A stretch of 61,267 bases of DNA from Betaproteobacteria bacterium (lineage in GTDB: Bacteria; Pseudomonadota; Gammaproteobacteria; Burkholderiales; Rhodocyclaceae): contig JAPTVL010000372.1 of NCBI GenBank assembly GCA_028065725.1, positions 1 through 61,267 on the forward strand, read 5' to 3'. The notes under the pieces were generated by a model, which was not told the DNA's origin, did not search any database, and worked only from the letters and a program-made list of their open reading frames with translations. Numbering within the stretch: the stretch's first letter is position 1; every line of letters starts with the position of its first letter. Below are positions 24,086-33,239 of the stretch, in pieces. The translations under genes and the position numbers were made by a program.

Positions 24086-25066
24086 TCAAAGCAGTTTGGA
24101 AAGGCCCTTGACGTCGAAGCTCAGGGAACCAGTCGGACAGGTATCGACGCACAGGCCGCAGCGCGTGCAGTCGGGGCCGATCGGAATTTCGGTATCCACC
24201 GCGCGGCCCTTGATTACGGTATCGAGCACATGCGGCACCAGGCAGACCTTGCGGCAGTCGCCCTCGTGAAAGCAGCTCTCCAGCTTGTACTTGATGCGTA
24301 CCGGCGAGAAGATGCCGACCACGCCGTAGGTCAGCCCGATCGGACAGGCATAGCGGCACCAGGCGCGGCGCGAAAAGAAGACTTCGAACACCAGTAGCGC
24401 GAGGACCCAGAGCAGGGCCAGCGCCGGGCCGTAGATCAGCGCCCGCGACAGAATGCCGGTCGGCGAAATCGCCTCGAACACGGTGTAGCCCGTGGCGGCG
24501 GCCAGCACGGCGAAAACAATCCAGGACAGGGTGCGCAGACGGCGGTCGATGTTCTGGTCGGTCACCAGTTTTTTCTTCACCAGCCAGAGGTGAATGTATT
24601 CGGCCCACTCCGCCAGAAGATGATATGGACATACCCAGGAGCAGAAGCTGCGCCCGCCCAGCAACAGCCAGAGCACGAACACGGTACCCGTGCCGATCAC
24701 CAGATTGACGATGATGTGCTTGTGCGCCAGCATCACCTGCAGCGCCGCGTTGAGATCGATCAGGTGAAAGCCGACGAAGCGCGAGGCGGTCAGCGCACCT
24801 TCGAGGATCTGGATGTCGAGCCAGAACGAGAGGGTGAACAACAGATTCGCGGCGATCAGCACGGCCCAGCGCCGGTTGCGCCACTTGTGCACCTTCTTCG
24901 CATTTTCGTGGGCGACGATTGCTGCCTGCAGCCGCTCCTTGTTGGTCGTGCGCTTCAGTTCATGGATCCGCTGCGCGGGCTCGGAAATCGCATCGGGCTT
25001 CCTTACCTCGCGGCCGAACATCGCCGCAATCTGTTCGAAGAAGCGGCGCTTGAGGAATGGGTTCAT
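24086..25066 (-). CDS. nosH: NosH, NapH-type quinol dehydrogenase membrane subunit
   Basis: 326 residues with four to five membrane helices. The paired CxxxCP motifs are CSWVCPYH and CRYACPIG, and the C-terminus has ferredoxin clusters (CHEGDCRKVCLVPH and CTRCGLCVDTCPTG). A 70-residue cytoplasmic N-terminus precedes the first helix. In clade II nos systems NosG/NosH are proposed to take electrons from menaquinol in place of NosR. ATG 25066 overlaps the nosG stop; an alternative ATG at 25075 adds three residues. Confidence 0.93.
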   Translation of the reverse strand: MNPFLKRRFFEQIAAMFGREVRKPDAISEPAQRIHELKRTTNKERLQAAIVAHENAKKVHKWRNRRWAVLIAANLLFTLSFWLDIQILEGALTASRFVGFHLIDLNAALQVMLAHKHIIVNLVIGTGTVFVLWLLLGGRSFCSWVCPYHLLAEWAEYIHLWLVKKKLVTDQNIDRRLRTLSWIVFAVLAAATGYTVFEAISPTGILSRALIYGPALALLWVLALLVFEVFFSRRAWCRYACPIGLTYGVVGIFSPVRIKYKLESCFHEGDCRKVCLVPHVLDTVIKGRAVDTEIPIGPDCTRCGLCVDTCPTGSLSFDVKGLSKLL

Positions 25067-25911
25067 GTGTTCCATACCTCGCGCGCGTCGACCACGATGC
25101 AGGTCGGTTCGACCGGGCAGATCATCTCGCAGACGCCGCAGCCTACGCAGGGTTCGTGCACCACCGGCGAACGTCGCTTGGTGCCGTCCGGCGCAAACAC
25201 GGTTTCGATCGAAATCGCATTCTTGACCGGACATTCGCGCACGCACAGGTCGCACTCGTCGAGGTCGTAGGGATGCTCGCTGACGCCGATCGGCTTCCAG
25301 CGGTTGACCTCCATGTAGCGCAGCCGCCCCTTGAACGACGCGCCGCGGACCTGCCCCTTGAAGCCCTTGCCCTGAATCGCCAGACAGGCCTCCGGTCGGG
25401 TCAGGCGCGCAACGCCGATGCGCTCCTTGAGGTTCAGGGTCGGCTCGGCATCCTTCTCCTTGGCCTTGAGCACAGGCGCAGCGGCGAGAGACGCGCCCTT
25501 GCGCACGCCGAGGAAGGCCGGTTTCTTGTACACCAGCGCACCGGTCGGGCACGCCAGGATGCACTGCACGGCATCGCAGGAAAAATCGCAAGCCTGCTCG
25601 CGCGCATCGATGTACGGCACGCCGACGCCGATGCCATCGACCAGATCCGCGAGCTTGATGGCCTGCACCGGGCAAACCTGGACACACTGACCGCACTTGA
25701 TGCATGAAGCCAGGAAATCCTTTTCGTCGAGCGCTCCCGGCGGCCGCAAGCGCTTGGTGCGGGCATATACCAGGGGCAGAAAACCCGAAAGCGCGGCACC
25801 CATCACCCCGCCGGTCAGCAGGATGGTGCGCAGCACGCGCCGCCGCGCCTGCTGCGCACGTTCGCGCGAAACCGGCGGCTTCGGACTATTGGGCGGCTTC
25901 GATTCGCTCAT
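25063..25911 (-). CDS. nosG: NosG, NapG-type ferredoxin
   Basis: 282 residues. An N-terminal membrane or Tat-like segment (RRRVLRTILLTGGVMGAALSGFLPL) is followed by four 4Fe-4S sites: CIKCGQCVQVCP, CDFSCDAVQCILACP, CDLCVRECP, CVGCGVCEMICP. It works with NosH as the electron entry module of clade II N2O reduction. Overlaps nosD upstream and nosH downstream by 4 bp. Confidence 0.94.
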   Translation of the reverse strand: MSESKPPNSPKPPVSRERAQQARRRVLRTILLTGGVMGAALSGFLPLVYARTKRLRPPGALDEKDFLASCIKCGQCVQVCPVQAIKLADLVDGIGVGVPYIDAREQACDFSCDAVQCILACPTGALVYKKPAFLGVRKGASLAAAPVLKAKEKDAEPTLNLKERIGVARLTRPEACLAIQGKGFKGQVRGASFKGRLRYMEVNRWKPIGVSEHPYDLDECDLCVRECPVKNAISIETVFAPDGTKRRSPVVHEPCVGCGVCEMICPVEPTCIVVDAREVWNT

Positions 25912-27287
25912 CCTGTCACCTTGCGCCGTTCGGGCCTGCGAAAGCGCGGCTGCTCATCCTTGAGCGTCAGCTCAGGCGAGGAAAACGGTGCCAGCCGCTC
26001 GAGAAAATCCAGCAGTTCCATTACCGGCGCCGTCTTGAAGAAGCGCGCCGGTGGCATTTCGATCCATATCTGATCGGCATAGGCGTAGAGTTCGTAAGGC
26101 GTATCGCCGGTGCCGTTGCCGTCGCGATCGAAGCCCTGATAATCGTCCCAGTAATTGCCACGCCACTCGTTGAGCCCGGATTTGCCGCGACCGGCCTGCA
26201 CCACGTTGGTCAGATTGCCTTCGAAGATGTTGTCGGTGACGACATTGCCGCCCAGTTCGCTATTCAACTTTACCGCAATGCCGTTGTAGGCGAAGCGGTT
26301 GTTGCGTACCCATATCCTGCTGTCGGGCTGGAAAGGTGAGAGGTCGGAGCCGATGCCGACCGCGCAGTAGATGATCTCGTTGCCTTCGATCACCGTATTG
26401 CTGGCTTCCTTGAAGCCGATCGCCATGCCGGCGGCTCCCGTGGCATGGGAAATCAGGTTGTTCTTCAACACGCCGCCCTCGGTGTACATGAAGTAAACCC
26501 CGACCGAGTTGTCATAGAAACGGTTGTTCTCGACCACGTTGTTGTTGGCGAACATGAAGTGGATCGAATAGCGGCTGCGCATGCCGACATTGCCGCGATA
26601 GATGTTGTCGTGGGAATACCAGGCCACCATGTCGCGCGAGTCGATGATTTCGTTGCCCTCGATCAGGTTGCGGTCGCTGTACCAGAGCCGCAGTCCATCG
26701 CCGCGCACGCCCAGATCGCGCGGCTTGGAACGCACCTTGTTGTTTCTGACGACGCTGTCGCTCGACTGCTTGAGGTCAATGCCGAACAAGCAGTTGTCGA
26801 TCACCAGGCCTTCGATGACGTTGCGGTGGCCGCGCACATCCAGGCAGGAATCGTCGGTGTCGTGCGAATCGCCGGAGCCCGTCAGATGCAGGCCGCGCAA
26901 AACGGCACCGTCGGTTTGCAGCGAAAACACCGTGCCCTTGTCGCCGGCATCGATACTGACCTGGCCGCCACCTTCGATGACCAGCGGCTTCTTCACCACC
27001 ACGGGACCGGCATAGGTGCCCGGCGGCGGGTGCAGGGTAGAGCCCGCCGGTGCCGCGTCAACCAGTTCCTGGAATGGCTTGAGGCCATGCACGCGCTTGT
27101 CGCGCTCATGCAGCATGTAAGTGGGCTTGGGCCGGTCGACGCCGACGCGGGGCGCCTGCGACAAGTCAGCCGTCGACCCCAGGGCGGACGGCTTGTCCTC
27201 GTCGCGATCAGCCGGACGCGCCACCAGCAGCGAGGAGACACCAAGCAGCAGGGCCGGCAGAAGACCGAGCCAGCGCTTGCGCTTCAC
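25908..27287 (-). CDS. nosD: NosD, periplasmic beta-helix protein for CuZ assembly
   Basis: 459 residues. Signal peptide, a 60-residue N-terminal spacer, then right-handed beta-helix repeats (VLRGLHLTGSGDSHDTDD, NKVRSKPRDLGVRGDGLRLWYSDRN, NYWDDYQGFDRDGNGTGD) and the FLERLAPFSSP tail. It binds NosFY and is needed for the CuZ sulfide-copper site. Standard position between nosB and nosG in a clade II cluster. A paralogue is at 15734-16936. Confidence 0.95.
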   Translation of the reverse strand: MKRKRWLGLLPALLLGVSSLLVARPADRDEDKPSALGSTADLSQAPRVGVDRPKPTYMLHERDKRVHGLKPFQELVDAAPAGSTLHPPPGTYAGPVVVKKPLVIEGGGQVSIDAGDKGTVFSLQTDGAVLRGLHLTGSGDSHDTDDSCLDVRGHRNVIEGLVIDNCLFGIDLKQSSDSVVRNNKVRSKPRDLGVRGDGLRLWYSDRNLIEGNEIIDSRDMVAWYSHDNIYRGNVGMRSRYSIHFMFANNNVVENNRFYDNSVGVYFMYTEGGVLKNNLISHATGAAGMAIGFKEASNTVIEGNEIIYCAVGIGSDLSPFQPDSRIWVRNNRFAYNGIAVKLNSELGGNVVTDNIFEGNLTNVVQAGRGKSGLNEWRGNYWDDYQGFDRDGNGTGDTPYELYAYADQIWIEMPPARFFKTAPVMELLDFLERLAPFSSPELTLKDEQPRFRRPERRKVTG

Positions 27288-27300
27288 GGTCCGGGGCCCC

Positions 27301-28275
27301 TCAGGTTTCGCGCAACTGCCGGCGGCGCAGAAGCACGGCCATCATCAGGCAGCCAAACGCGATCAGGAGCAGGCCGTAGCCCCAATAGGGATAGGAGTAG
27401 GTCGAGAACTGCGCGACCTTGCCTTCGCCGAACACCGTAGGCATGAAGGGCTTCACCGTAAAGGCGCCCCAGGGATGCATGTTGTGGCCGAAGAACCACA
27501 GCCAGCCGGCATACTCGAGCACGAAGAAGATCGGCATCAGAGCCGGCACCAGCGCCAGCAGCAGCGAGAAGCCGCGGAACCTGGCGACACCGGCTACAAC
27601 GATGGCCATCGCCACGATCAGGCCGACGATGACCCCGGTGGTGATGAGGCGCACGTTGTCGCCCCAGACCTTGATCTTGTCCGGCTCCTTGAAGAAGGTC
27701 CCCGCTTCGCTGACGTAGGCAGCAATGTGGGTTTCCATGTGCCCGAGGGCAAACTGATGCACCACCATCCATACCGCCACGGCAACGAAACCCGCCGCCA
27801 GCACCACCAGGCGCTTGCGACCCTCTGGTGCGATAAAGCCGAGCAGCATCACGGCAAAGAAGCCGAAGAAGAACTTGGCCATCGGCTTTTCCACAGGCGC
27901 GCCGGTCGAGATCGGGAACATGCCGACGTAGTGGTTGATGGTGTTCATTTCATGCACGCAGTCCAGGCCCTCGGCGCCCTTGTTGACGTTTTGCTGCTTG
28001 TCGAGGATGGGGTTGTAGCGTTCCACCGAATGGTCGAGATCCTTCTGCAGGATTTCGCCGCTCATGCGCGTGCCGACTCCGGCCGCGCTGCAACCGTTAT
28101 AGACGCCGTCGAAATGGAAGTGAATGCGGATGCCGTCGGGAAACGCATCCTTGGGATAGTTGGGCGCCGTCAGCGACACCCACCAGATCGGCGAAAAATA
28201 GGACGCGATCAAGGCCGCCAAGGCCACCAGGGTCAGGGTCGTGATCAGTGCATTCTGTTTTTTTCGGTCTTGCAT
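27301..28275 (-). CDS. nosB: NosB-like integral membrane protein of clade II nos clusters
   Basis: 324 residues with about six hydrophobic helices and a periplasmic loop after helix 1 (residues 30-120) rich in His/Asp (RIHFHFDGVYNGCSAAG; VHEMNTINHYVGM). The position between nosZ/cytochromes and nosD matches NosB of Wolinella-type clusters. Its role is unknown. The name rests on synteny and general features; I could not align it. Confidence 0.8.
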   Translation of the reverse strand: MQDRKKQNALITTLTLVALAALIASYFSPIWWVSLTAPNYPKDAFPDGIRIHFHFDGVYNGCSAAGVGTRMSGEILQKDLDHSVERYNPILDKQQNVNKGAEGLDCVHEMNTINHYVGMFPISTGAPVEKPMAKFFFGFFAVMLLGFIAPEGRKRLVVLAAGFVAVAVWMVVHQFALGHMETHIAAYVSEAGTFFKEPDKIKVWGDNVRLITTGVIVGLIVAMAIVVAGVARFRGFSLLLALVPALMPIFFVLEYAGWLWFFGHNMHPWGAFTVKPFMPTVFGEGKVAQFSTYSYPYWGYGLLLIAFGCLMMAVLLRRRQLRET

Positions 28276-28314
28276 GATGTGCTCGATGTGGGGAAATGCT
28301 GCCGCCCGCCTGCG

Positions 28315-28339
28315 TTCCGCGCTCCCGGGGAGCGCGGAA
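28315..28339. other. perfect hairpin between the di-heme cytochrome gene and nosB
   Basis: TTCCGCGCTCCC pairs with GGGAGCGCGGAA (12 bp, very short loop). There is no T-run on the minus-strand downstream side, so an mRNA processing or stabilising hairpin is likelier than a terminator. Confidence 0.65.
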
Positions 28340-28353
28340 ACTTCGGATCGCTG

Positions 28354-29097
28354 TTATTTTTTCTTGCCGCCCTTGACTGCCGGCCCGGCCTTGCACATCG
28401 AACCGGGCATGGTCAGGCTGGCCTGGTAGGCCGAAATCGCGATCAACTGATTGTTGTCGTATTTCTTGATGATCTTGACCATGTCGGGATTGGCGTTGCG
28501 GCGATGTCCGTCGCGAATCTCGGTCATCTGGCGCAGCAGGTACTTGTAGTGTTGACCGGCCAGGACAGGGTAGAACTTGTCCTTGACGCCCTCACCGTTG
28601 GCCTTGTGGCATTCGATGCACTCCTTTTCGTACATGACCTTACCATCGGCGATCTGCTTGGCGGCATCCGGACCCTCGTACTTGCCGTGGTCTACCGGGA
28701 TGCACAGACTCTCGATGTAAGCCGACACGTTGGCCAGTTCCTGCGCATCGGTCAGTTCCTTGGCGAAGGGATACATGGTCGGGTTATCGCGCAGGCCGGC
28801 ACGAATGTCGGCCATCTGCTTGATCAGCACCGTGGTGTGCTGGCCGGCGAGTTGCGGAAATGTTCCATCGGGACGGCCTGCGCCGGTGGGCAGATGGCAG
28901 GCACCGCATACCTCGTAACCTTCCTTGCCGGCCTTGGGATCGCCCTTGAGCTTGAGCGCTTCAATCTTCTCGCCCTCCTGCGCGTTCCATTTGTAGTCCT
29001 TGGACTCGATGCCGGCCTTCTTCTCGGGCGGCGGTCCCGCCAGAGCGAAAGCGGGAATCAGCGCGATGGAAAGCGCCATTGTCAGTGCCTTGTACAT
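28354..29097 (-). CDS. di-heme cytochrome c (c4-like)
   Basis: 247 residues, signal peptide ending FALAGPP. Two heme sites: CGACH (about residue 63) and CIECH (about residue 160), each followed by the c4-type FP.LAGQ(H) segment and a distal Met. It probably carries electrons in the periplasm to NosZ. It occupies the place of NosC-type cytochromes in the clade II cluster. Confidence 0.92.
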   Translation of the reverse strand: MYKALTMALSIALIPAFALAGPPPEKKAGIESKDYKWNAQEGEKIEALKLKGDPKAGKEGYEVCGACHLPTGAGRPDGTFPQLAGQHTTVLIKQMADIRAGLRDNPTMYPFAKELTDAQELANVSAYIESLCIPVDHGKYEGPDAAKQIADGKVMYEKECIECHKANGEGVKDKFYPVLAGQHYKYLLRQMTEIRDGHRRNANPDMVKIIKKYDNNQLIAISAYQASLTMPGSMCKAGPAVKGGKKK

Positions 29098-29211
29098 GTC
29101 TGTTTCCTCATCTGTGTTGGCAATGTTTAAATGATGGCACGTCGTCCATCAGAGTTCGTTGATACTTGTCAATTGGGCCGCGCTAACTACTTGCGGGCGG
29201 CGTAAATTCGC

Positions 29212-29520
29212 CTACTTGATCTCGGAAAGATACTTCGCCAGTTCCTTGATCTCCTCATCGGACACCAGATGCATGACACCCTTCATTGCCGCGGAGTTGC
29301 CGTTGGCGCGCGCGCCGCTCTTGATATCCAGCATCTGTCGCTCGGCGTACTTGGCGTTCTGCCCCGCCAGCCTGGGATACTCAGGGGTCAGAGGTTTCTT
29401 TGCGTCCTTGCCGTGACAGGCGATGCAGGTCTTTTCCAGGTACAGCGCCTTGCCGTCGGCCAGAGCCGGTGCAGCGAAGGATGCCGTTGCCAGCGCAGCG
29501 ATAATCAATTGGTATTTCAT
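29212..29520 (-). CDS. mono-heme cytochrome c553-like
   Basis: 102 residues. Signal peptide (PALADG), one heme site CIACH near residue 32, the c553/c4-type YPRLAGQNAKYAERQMLDI, and the distal Met region GVMHLVSDEE. I use ATG 29520, preceded by GAAAGGTG; a GTG within that site would add three residues. It is directly downstream of nosZ and is a likely donor. Confidence 0.92.
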   Translation of the reverse strand: MKYQLIIAALATASFAAPALADGKALYLEKTCIACHGKDAKKPLTPEYPRLAGQNAKYAERQMLDIKSGARANGNSAAMKGVMHLVSDEEIKELAKYLSEIK

Positions 29521-29545
29521 GGTTTTCACCTTTCAAAAAGAATAA

Positions 29546-29636
29546 GCCGGAAGGCAGAGTAGCTCCGCCTCCCGGCACCTGCCTTGATCTAGCTCATTCC
29601 ACCAGTAGATACGGCCCCGGTGCAAGCACCGAGGCC
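29546..29636. other. two strong hairpins between nosZ and the cytochrome gene
   Basis: Hairpin 1 at 29546-29576: a 14-bp stem with two mismatches and a 3-nt loop. Hairpin 2 at 29613-29636: GGCC-C-CGGTG pairs with CACCG-A-GGCC. They follow the nosZ stop on the minus strand. They may end part of the transcripts or protect the nosZ mRNA end, so nosZ could be made in excess of downstream genes. Confidence 0.65.
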
Positions 29637-29685
29637 ATATCGTTTGGATACCGCCTCGGATGCGAGCACCCGAGACCCCGACGAC

Positions 29686-31977
29686 TTACTTGACCTTCTT
29701 GGCTCCGTTCTGCTCAAGGTAGGTCTTGGCGCGCAAACCGAGGTCGGCAGTCTTGACCTGGTATTGCCAGATCTGCTCGGCCCAGAGGTTGGCATTTTCC
29801 CAATCCTTCTTGGCGGCAAAGCCCTCATGCTTCTCCTTCAGGCCCTTGGTCTTGCCCAGCTGGTCGAAGGCGTCTTCCACCATGGCCACGACATCCGGGA
29901 AGTCCTTGTAGTTGACGCTGGTGATGTAGGCCACGACGGAGTCGATGATGGCCTGGGTGTCAGCCACCTTCTTCACGGTCGCCTTGTAGTCGGCCTCGGT
30001 ATAGTTGCCCTTGGCCAGCGTCGTCTTGGTCGGCTTCCAGCCCTTCGGCTTGACCAGCAGGTAGCCCTGCATCTCAAGGTGCAGCGCGGAACAGAACTCC
30101 GTGCAGTAGTAGGGATAGACACCTTCCTTGTCGGCCTTGAACTTCACCGAAACGGTCTTGCCCGGCTCGACAGACGCATGGGTATTGTAGGTTGAGACCG
30201 TAAAGCCGTGCGTCTCGTCCTGCGCCCGCTCGAGGTTGGTCAGGTTGATCGTCACCTCGTCGCCGACCTCGACTTCAATGGTTTCCGGCGTAATGTGCGA
30301 ACGGATCAGAGTGGCAAACACCTCAACCTTGTTACCCTTCTTGACCGTCTTTTCTTCGCCGGCACGAACGGCACCCGGATGCGGCTTGTCGGTCCGGCTG
30401 TCGGTGCCGACCTTGTAGCGCACGGCAGGCTTCAGCTTCTTGGCATCGATGGCGACGACGTAGTGCGGCTCGCCCAGCGGCAACGGCATGTCATACAGCA
30501 GCTGCATTTTGTCGCCGCTGATGTCGATCAGCTGGTGGTTCTGCGGATGCAGCGGGCCGGTCGGCACGAAGCGATCGATGGCCAGCTTGTTCAGCGCAAC
30601 AAGATACTTGCCGGCCGGCTTGGTCGAATCGCCTTCCATGGTCATCAGGTGACCGATGTTGTAGTGCACGCTGATCTTGTCCAGCACCTTGCCTTCGCAG
30701 AAGTTCCACTTGGCCACCTGCGAATCCACGTAAAGCGAGGTGTAGGCGACGCAGGGCTTGCTGTCGTACTGGGTATGCAGCGGGCCGAGGCCCAGCGACA
30801 CCTGGGTATGCAGCGCATCCTTCATGCCGATCACCGGAATGCCATAGGGATCCTTGGATTCGAACTTGCCGGCCTTGACGGCAGCCATGATCTTTTCGAA
30901 GGAATACACCGATACGTGCGTATCGAGCTTGCCGGCGACGACGATGAACTTGCCATCCGGCGTGACATCGACGCCGTGCGGTGACTTCGGTTCCGGAACC
31001 AGGAACAGGATGCCTTCCTTGATCGCGGTTTCCATCATGATCACGTCGTGGCCATTGATCTTCTTGGCTTTGCCGGCAGCAACCAGTTCCGCGGCCTTCT
31101 TCCAGTTGATCATGTGCATGTAGTCGGTGTCCTTCGCAGAACAACCGGCTTCATACGGCGGGCGCCCCTTCTCGATGCCACCCACGTAACGCTCGGAGCA
31201 GAAGGAATTGGTGAAGGACCAGCCTTCCGACGGCCCCTTGCCCAGATCCGACAGATCCTGCGAATAGGGAGGCAGCTCCAGCGAGAACGACTTCTTGGTG
31301 TCGATGCGGCCTTCCTTGCGATCGAACTTCCAGTAGGTCACGCCGCCGCGATACTTCTCGTTGAACTCTTCGAGCGGGAAGAACTTCTTGTTCTCCAGCG
31401 GAGCGGCATACTGCGCGGCTTCCATCACGTACTCGGTGTTGCCGGTGACGAATGCGCCGCCGTGTTCGGACTTGAAAATCGGGTTGACGACGATCTGCTT
31501 GGTTTCGAAGTCACGCAGGTCGATCACGGCGAGGCGCGGATTGGCCTTGTCGTTGATGAACAGGAACTGGCCATCGTACTCGCCGTTGGTTTCGGAGATG
31601 GCTGGATGGTGGGTGTCGCCCCAAGTGATGTCCTTGCCGTCGATGCGACCCTGCTTGAGGACGTTCTTCGAGCTTTCGTCGAAGCCATAACCCTGCCAGG
31701 GCTCGGGAGTAAATACGCCGATGTACTTGAGAATGCGCATCGAGGGAATGGCATAGACAATCACCTGGCCCGACTGGCCGCCCGAACTGAAGGCGACGAA
31801 TTCATCGCGCTTGCCGGTCGGTACATAGGTCTTGGCCGCCGCCAGCAGATCCTGCTGGCTCAGGCCGCGCGCCTTCAGCACGTCCTGCAGCGTGTCTGCC
31901 GACCAGGCCGCGCCCGCCGACAGCCCCATCCCGGCTGCCAGCAGCAGCGAGGTGGCTTGCTTTTTAAACATTTTCAT
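29686..31977 (-). CDS. nosZ: NosZ, nitrous oxide reductase (clade II, Sec-exported)
   Basis: 763 residues from ATG 31977. The leader MKMFKKQATSLLLAAGMG is Sec type with no twin arginine, as in clade II enzymes. CuZ ligand motif DTHHPAIS has His at 123-124. The CuA site is CTEFCSALHLEM (Cys625, Cys629, His633, Met636). About 125 residues follow the CuA site, mostly helical, without CxxCH. The enzyme reduces N2O to N2 in the periplasm. First gene of a long run of maturation and electron-transfer genes. Confidence 0.97.
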   Translation of the reverse strand: MKMFKKQATSLLLAAGMGLSAGAAWSADTLQDVLKARGLSQQDLLAAAKTYVPTGKRDEFVAFSSGGQSGQVIVYAIPSMRILKYIGVFTPEPWQGYGFDESSKNVLKQGRIDGKDITWGDTHHPAISETNGEYDGQFLFINDKANPRLAVIDLRDFETKQIVVNPIFKSEHGGAFVTGNTEYVMEAAQYAAPLENKKFFPLEEFNEKYRGGVTYWKFDRKEGRIDTKKSFSLELPPYSQDLSDLGKGPSEGWSFTNSFCSERYVGGIEKGRPPYEAGCSAKDTDYMHMINWKKAAELVAAGKAKKINGHDVIMMETAIKEGILFLVPEPKSPHGVDVTPDGKFIVVAGKLDTHVSVYSFEKIMAAVKAGKFESKDPYGIPVIGMKDALHTQVSLGLGPLHTQYDSKPCVAYTSLYVDSQVAKWNFCEGKVLDKISVHYNIGHLMTMEGDSTKPAGKYLVALNKLAIDRFVPTGPLHPQNHQLIDISGDKMQLLYDMPLPLGEPHYVVAIDAKKLKPAVRYKVGTDSRTDKPHPGAVRAGEEKTVKKGNKVEVFATLIRSHITPETIEVEVGDEVTINLTNLERAQDETHGFTVSTYNTHASVEPGKTVSVKFKADKEGVYPYYCTEFCSALHLEMQGYLLVKPKGWKPTKTTLAKGNYTEADYKATVKKVADTQAIIDSVVAYITSVNYKDFPDVVAMVEDAFDQLGKTKGLKEKHEGFAAKKDWENANLWAEQIWQYQVKTADLGLRAKTYLEQNGAKKVK

Positions 31978-32108
31978 ATTTTTGCTCCCATTCCGGTTGA
32001 TACTGCTCCAATGCTGCCGATGCCTGCCTACTTCCGCCCTGCCAATGCGACAATTCGCCACTGCGGCAATATGTCGCACATTTGACTCCAGGGATGGCCG
32101 GGTAGGCC

Positions 32109-32122
32109 TTGACCTGGATCAA
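32109..32122. promoter_or_regulatory. FNR/DNR-type box upstream of nosZ
   Basis: TTGAC-CTGG-ATCAA, matching nine or ten of the ten FNR/DNR consensus positions. It lies 132 bp before nosZ. A -41.5 position gives a leader of about 100 nt. It also lies 79 bp before the divergent gene at 32201, so it could act on both. Confidence 0.75.
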
Positions 32123-32200
32123 TAGTCATAGTGAATCAGGGGTTATTGGCGATCAGTGCAGCATAGGGGCAGCCAAGTATTTGTTTCAGGATCGATCTTG

Positions 32201-32668
32201 ATGTTCAACCAGTCCAAACTTGTCAATCTGGCGATGATCGCCGCCCTGATTGTGATTGCCGTCGTCGGGCACCGCTTTTCGCCGCTGCTGTTGCCCAAGA
32301 CGAATGCAACAGGCCAGGTCGATGCAGGATGCAACTTGCAGCAGCGGGCCTGTCCGGCGACATTGCCGGGTGGCGGACGCGTCCAGCTTTCCATTACGCC
32401 GCGGCCGATACCCTATCTGCAGGCCCTGACTGTCGAAGTCAGGACCAGCGGCATCGAGGTGCACAAAGTGGAAGTCGATTTCGCCGGCGCCAGCATGAAC
32501 ATGGGCTATAACCGGGCGCAACTTGCCGCTGCAGAGAGCGGCCGCCATACCGGCGAGGCCTCGCTGCCGGTCTGCGTTTCCGGCGGCATGACCTGGGTCG
32601 CCACGGTGCTGATCGAAACCGACCGGCAACGCATTGCCGTGCCCTACCGGTTCGACGTCGGGCGCTGA
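32201..32668 (+). CDS. membrane-anchored periplasmic protein of unknown function
   Basis: 155 residues from ATG 32201. One N-terminal helix (LVNLAMIAALIVIAVVG), then a beta-rich domain with two Cys early (GCNLQQRACPA), an MNMGYN motif and one late Cys (PVCVSGGMTW). The MNMG-type motif and beta layout resemble FixH/YtkA-like or copper-tolerance folds, but I cannot assign it. It is divergent from nosZ across the FNR-type box and converges on regA. Confidence 0.7.
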   Translation: MFNQSKLVNLAMIAALIVIAVVGHRFSPLLLPKTNATGQVDAGCNLQQRACPATLPGGGRVQLSITPRPIPYLQALTVEVRTSGIEVHKVEVDFAGASMNMGYNRAQLAAAESGRHTGEASLPVCVSGGMTWVATVLIETDRQRIAVPYRFDVGR

Positions 32669-32686
32669 GAGCGCCGCCCCGACCGA

Positions 32687-33226
32687 TCAGTGTTTGGTGG
32701 GCGGTTTCAGCAACTTGCGCTGCAAGGTGCGCCGATGCATGTCGAGGGCGCGCGCGGTGGCCGAAATATTGCCATTGTGCTCGCGCAGGATGCGCTGGAT
32801 GTGCTCCCACTCCATGCGCTCGACCGACATCGGAGAATGCCCGATCGAGGCCGGCGACGCCTCGCCGGCCTCGATCGTGTGGCCGAATGCCCGCAACAAG
32901 GTATCGACATCCACCGGCTTGGCCAGGTACTGCACCGCACCGAGCTTGATCGCGTCCACCGCGGTGCTGATGCTGGCGTAGCCGGTCAGCACGACAATGC
33001 GGCAGGCCGGGCTGAGTTCGCGCAGGCGCGGAATCAGGCTCAATCCGGAAGCGCCGTCCAGGTTCAGATCCAGCACCACCCAGTCGGGCACCTCGGTTTG
33101 CGCCAGTTCGAGTGCCGCCATCGCGTTGCGTGCCGCCAGGGCCGCATAGCCGCGTCGCTTCAGGGCACGCAGCAGCATGGCGCTGAGGGTGCCGTCATCT
33201 TCGATGATCAGTATGCGTTCGTTCAT
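32687..33226 (-). CDS. regA: RegA/PrrA/ActR-type redox response regulator
   Basis: 179 residues. The receiver domain has Asp53 (VVLDLNLDG), Thr (VVLTGYAS) and Lys (YLAKPVD). The C-terminal Fis-type HTH is NISATARALDMHRRTLQRKL, diagnostic of RegA/PrrA. It regulates respiration, denitrification and carbon metabolism by redox state. It lies downstream of regB on the same strand, 13 bp apart. Confidence 0.93.
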   Translation of the reverse strand: MNERILIIEDDGTLSAMLLRALKRRGYAALAARNAMAALELAQTEVPDWVVLDLNLDGASGLSLIPRLRELSPACRIVVLTGYASISTAVDAIKLGAVQYLAKPVDVDTLLRAFGHTIEAGEASPASIGHSPMSVERMEWEHIQRILREHNGNISATARALDMHRRTLQRKLLKPPTKH

Positions 33227-33239
33227 TTCCCGACATGCC

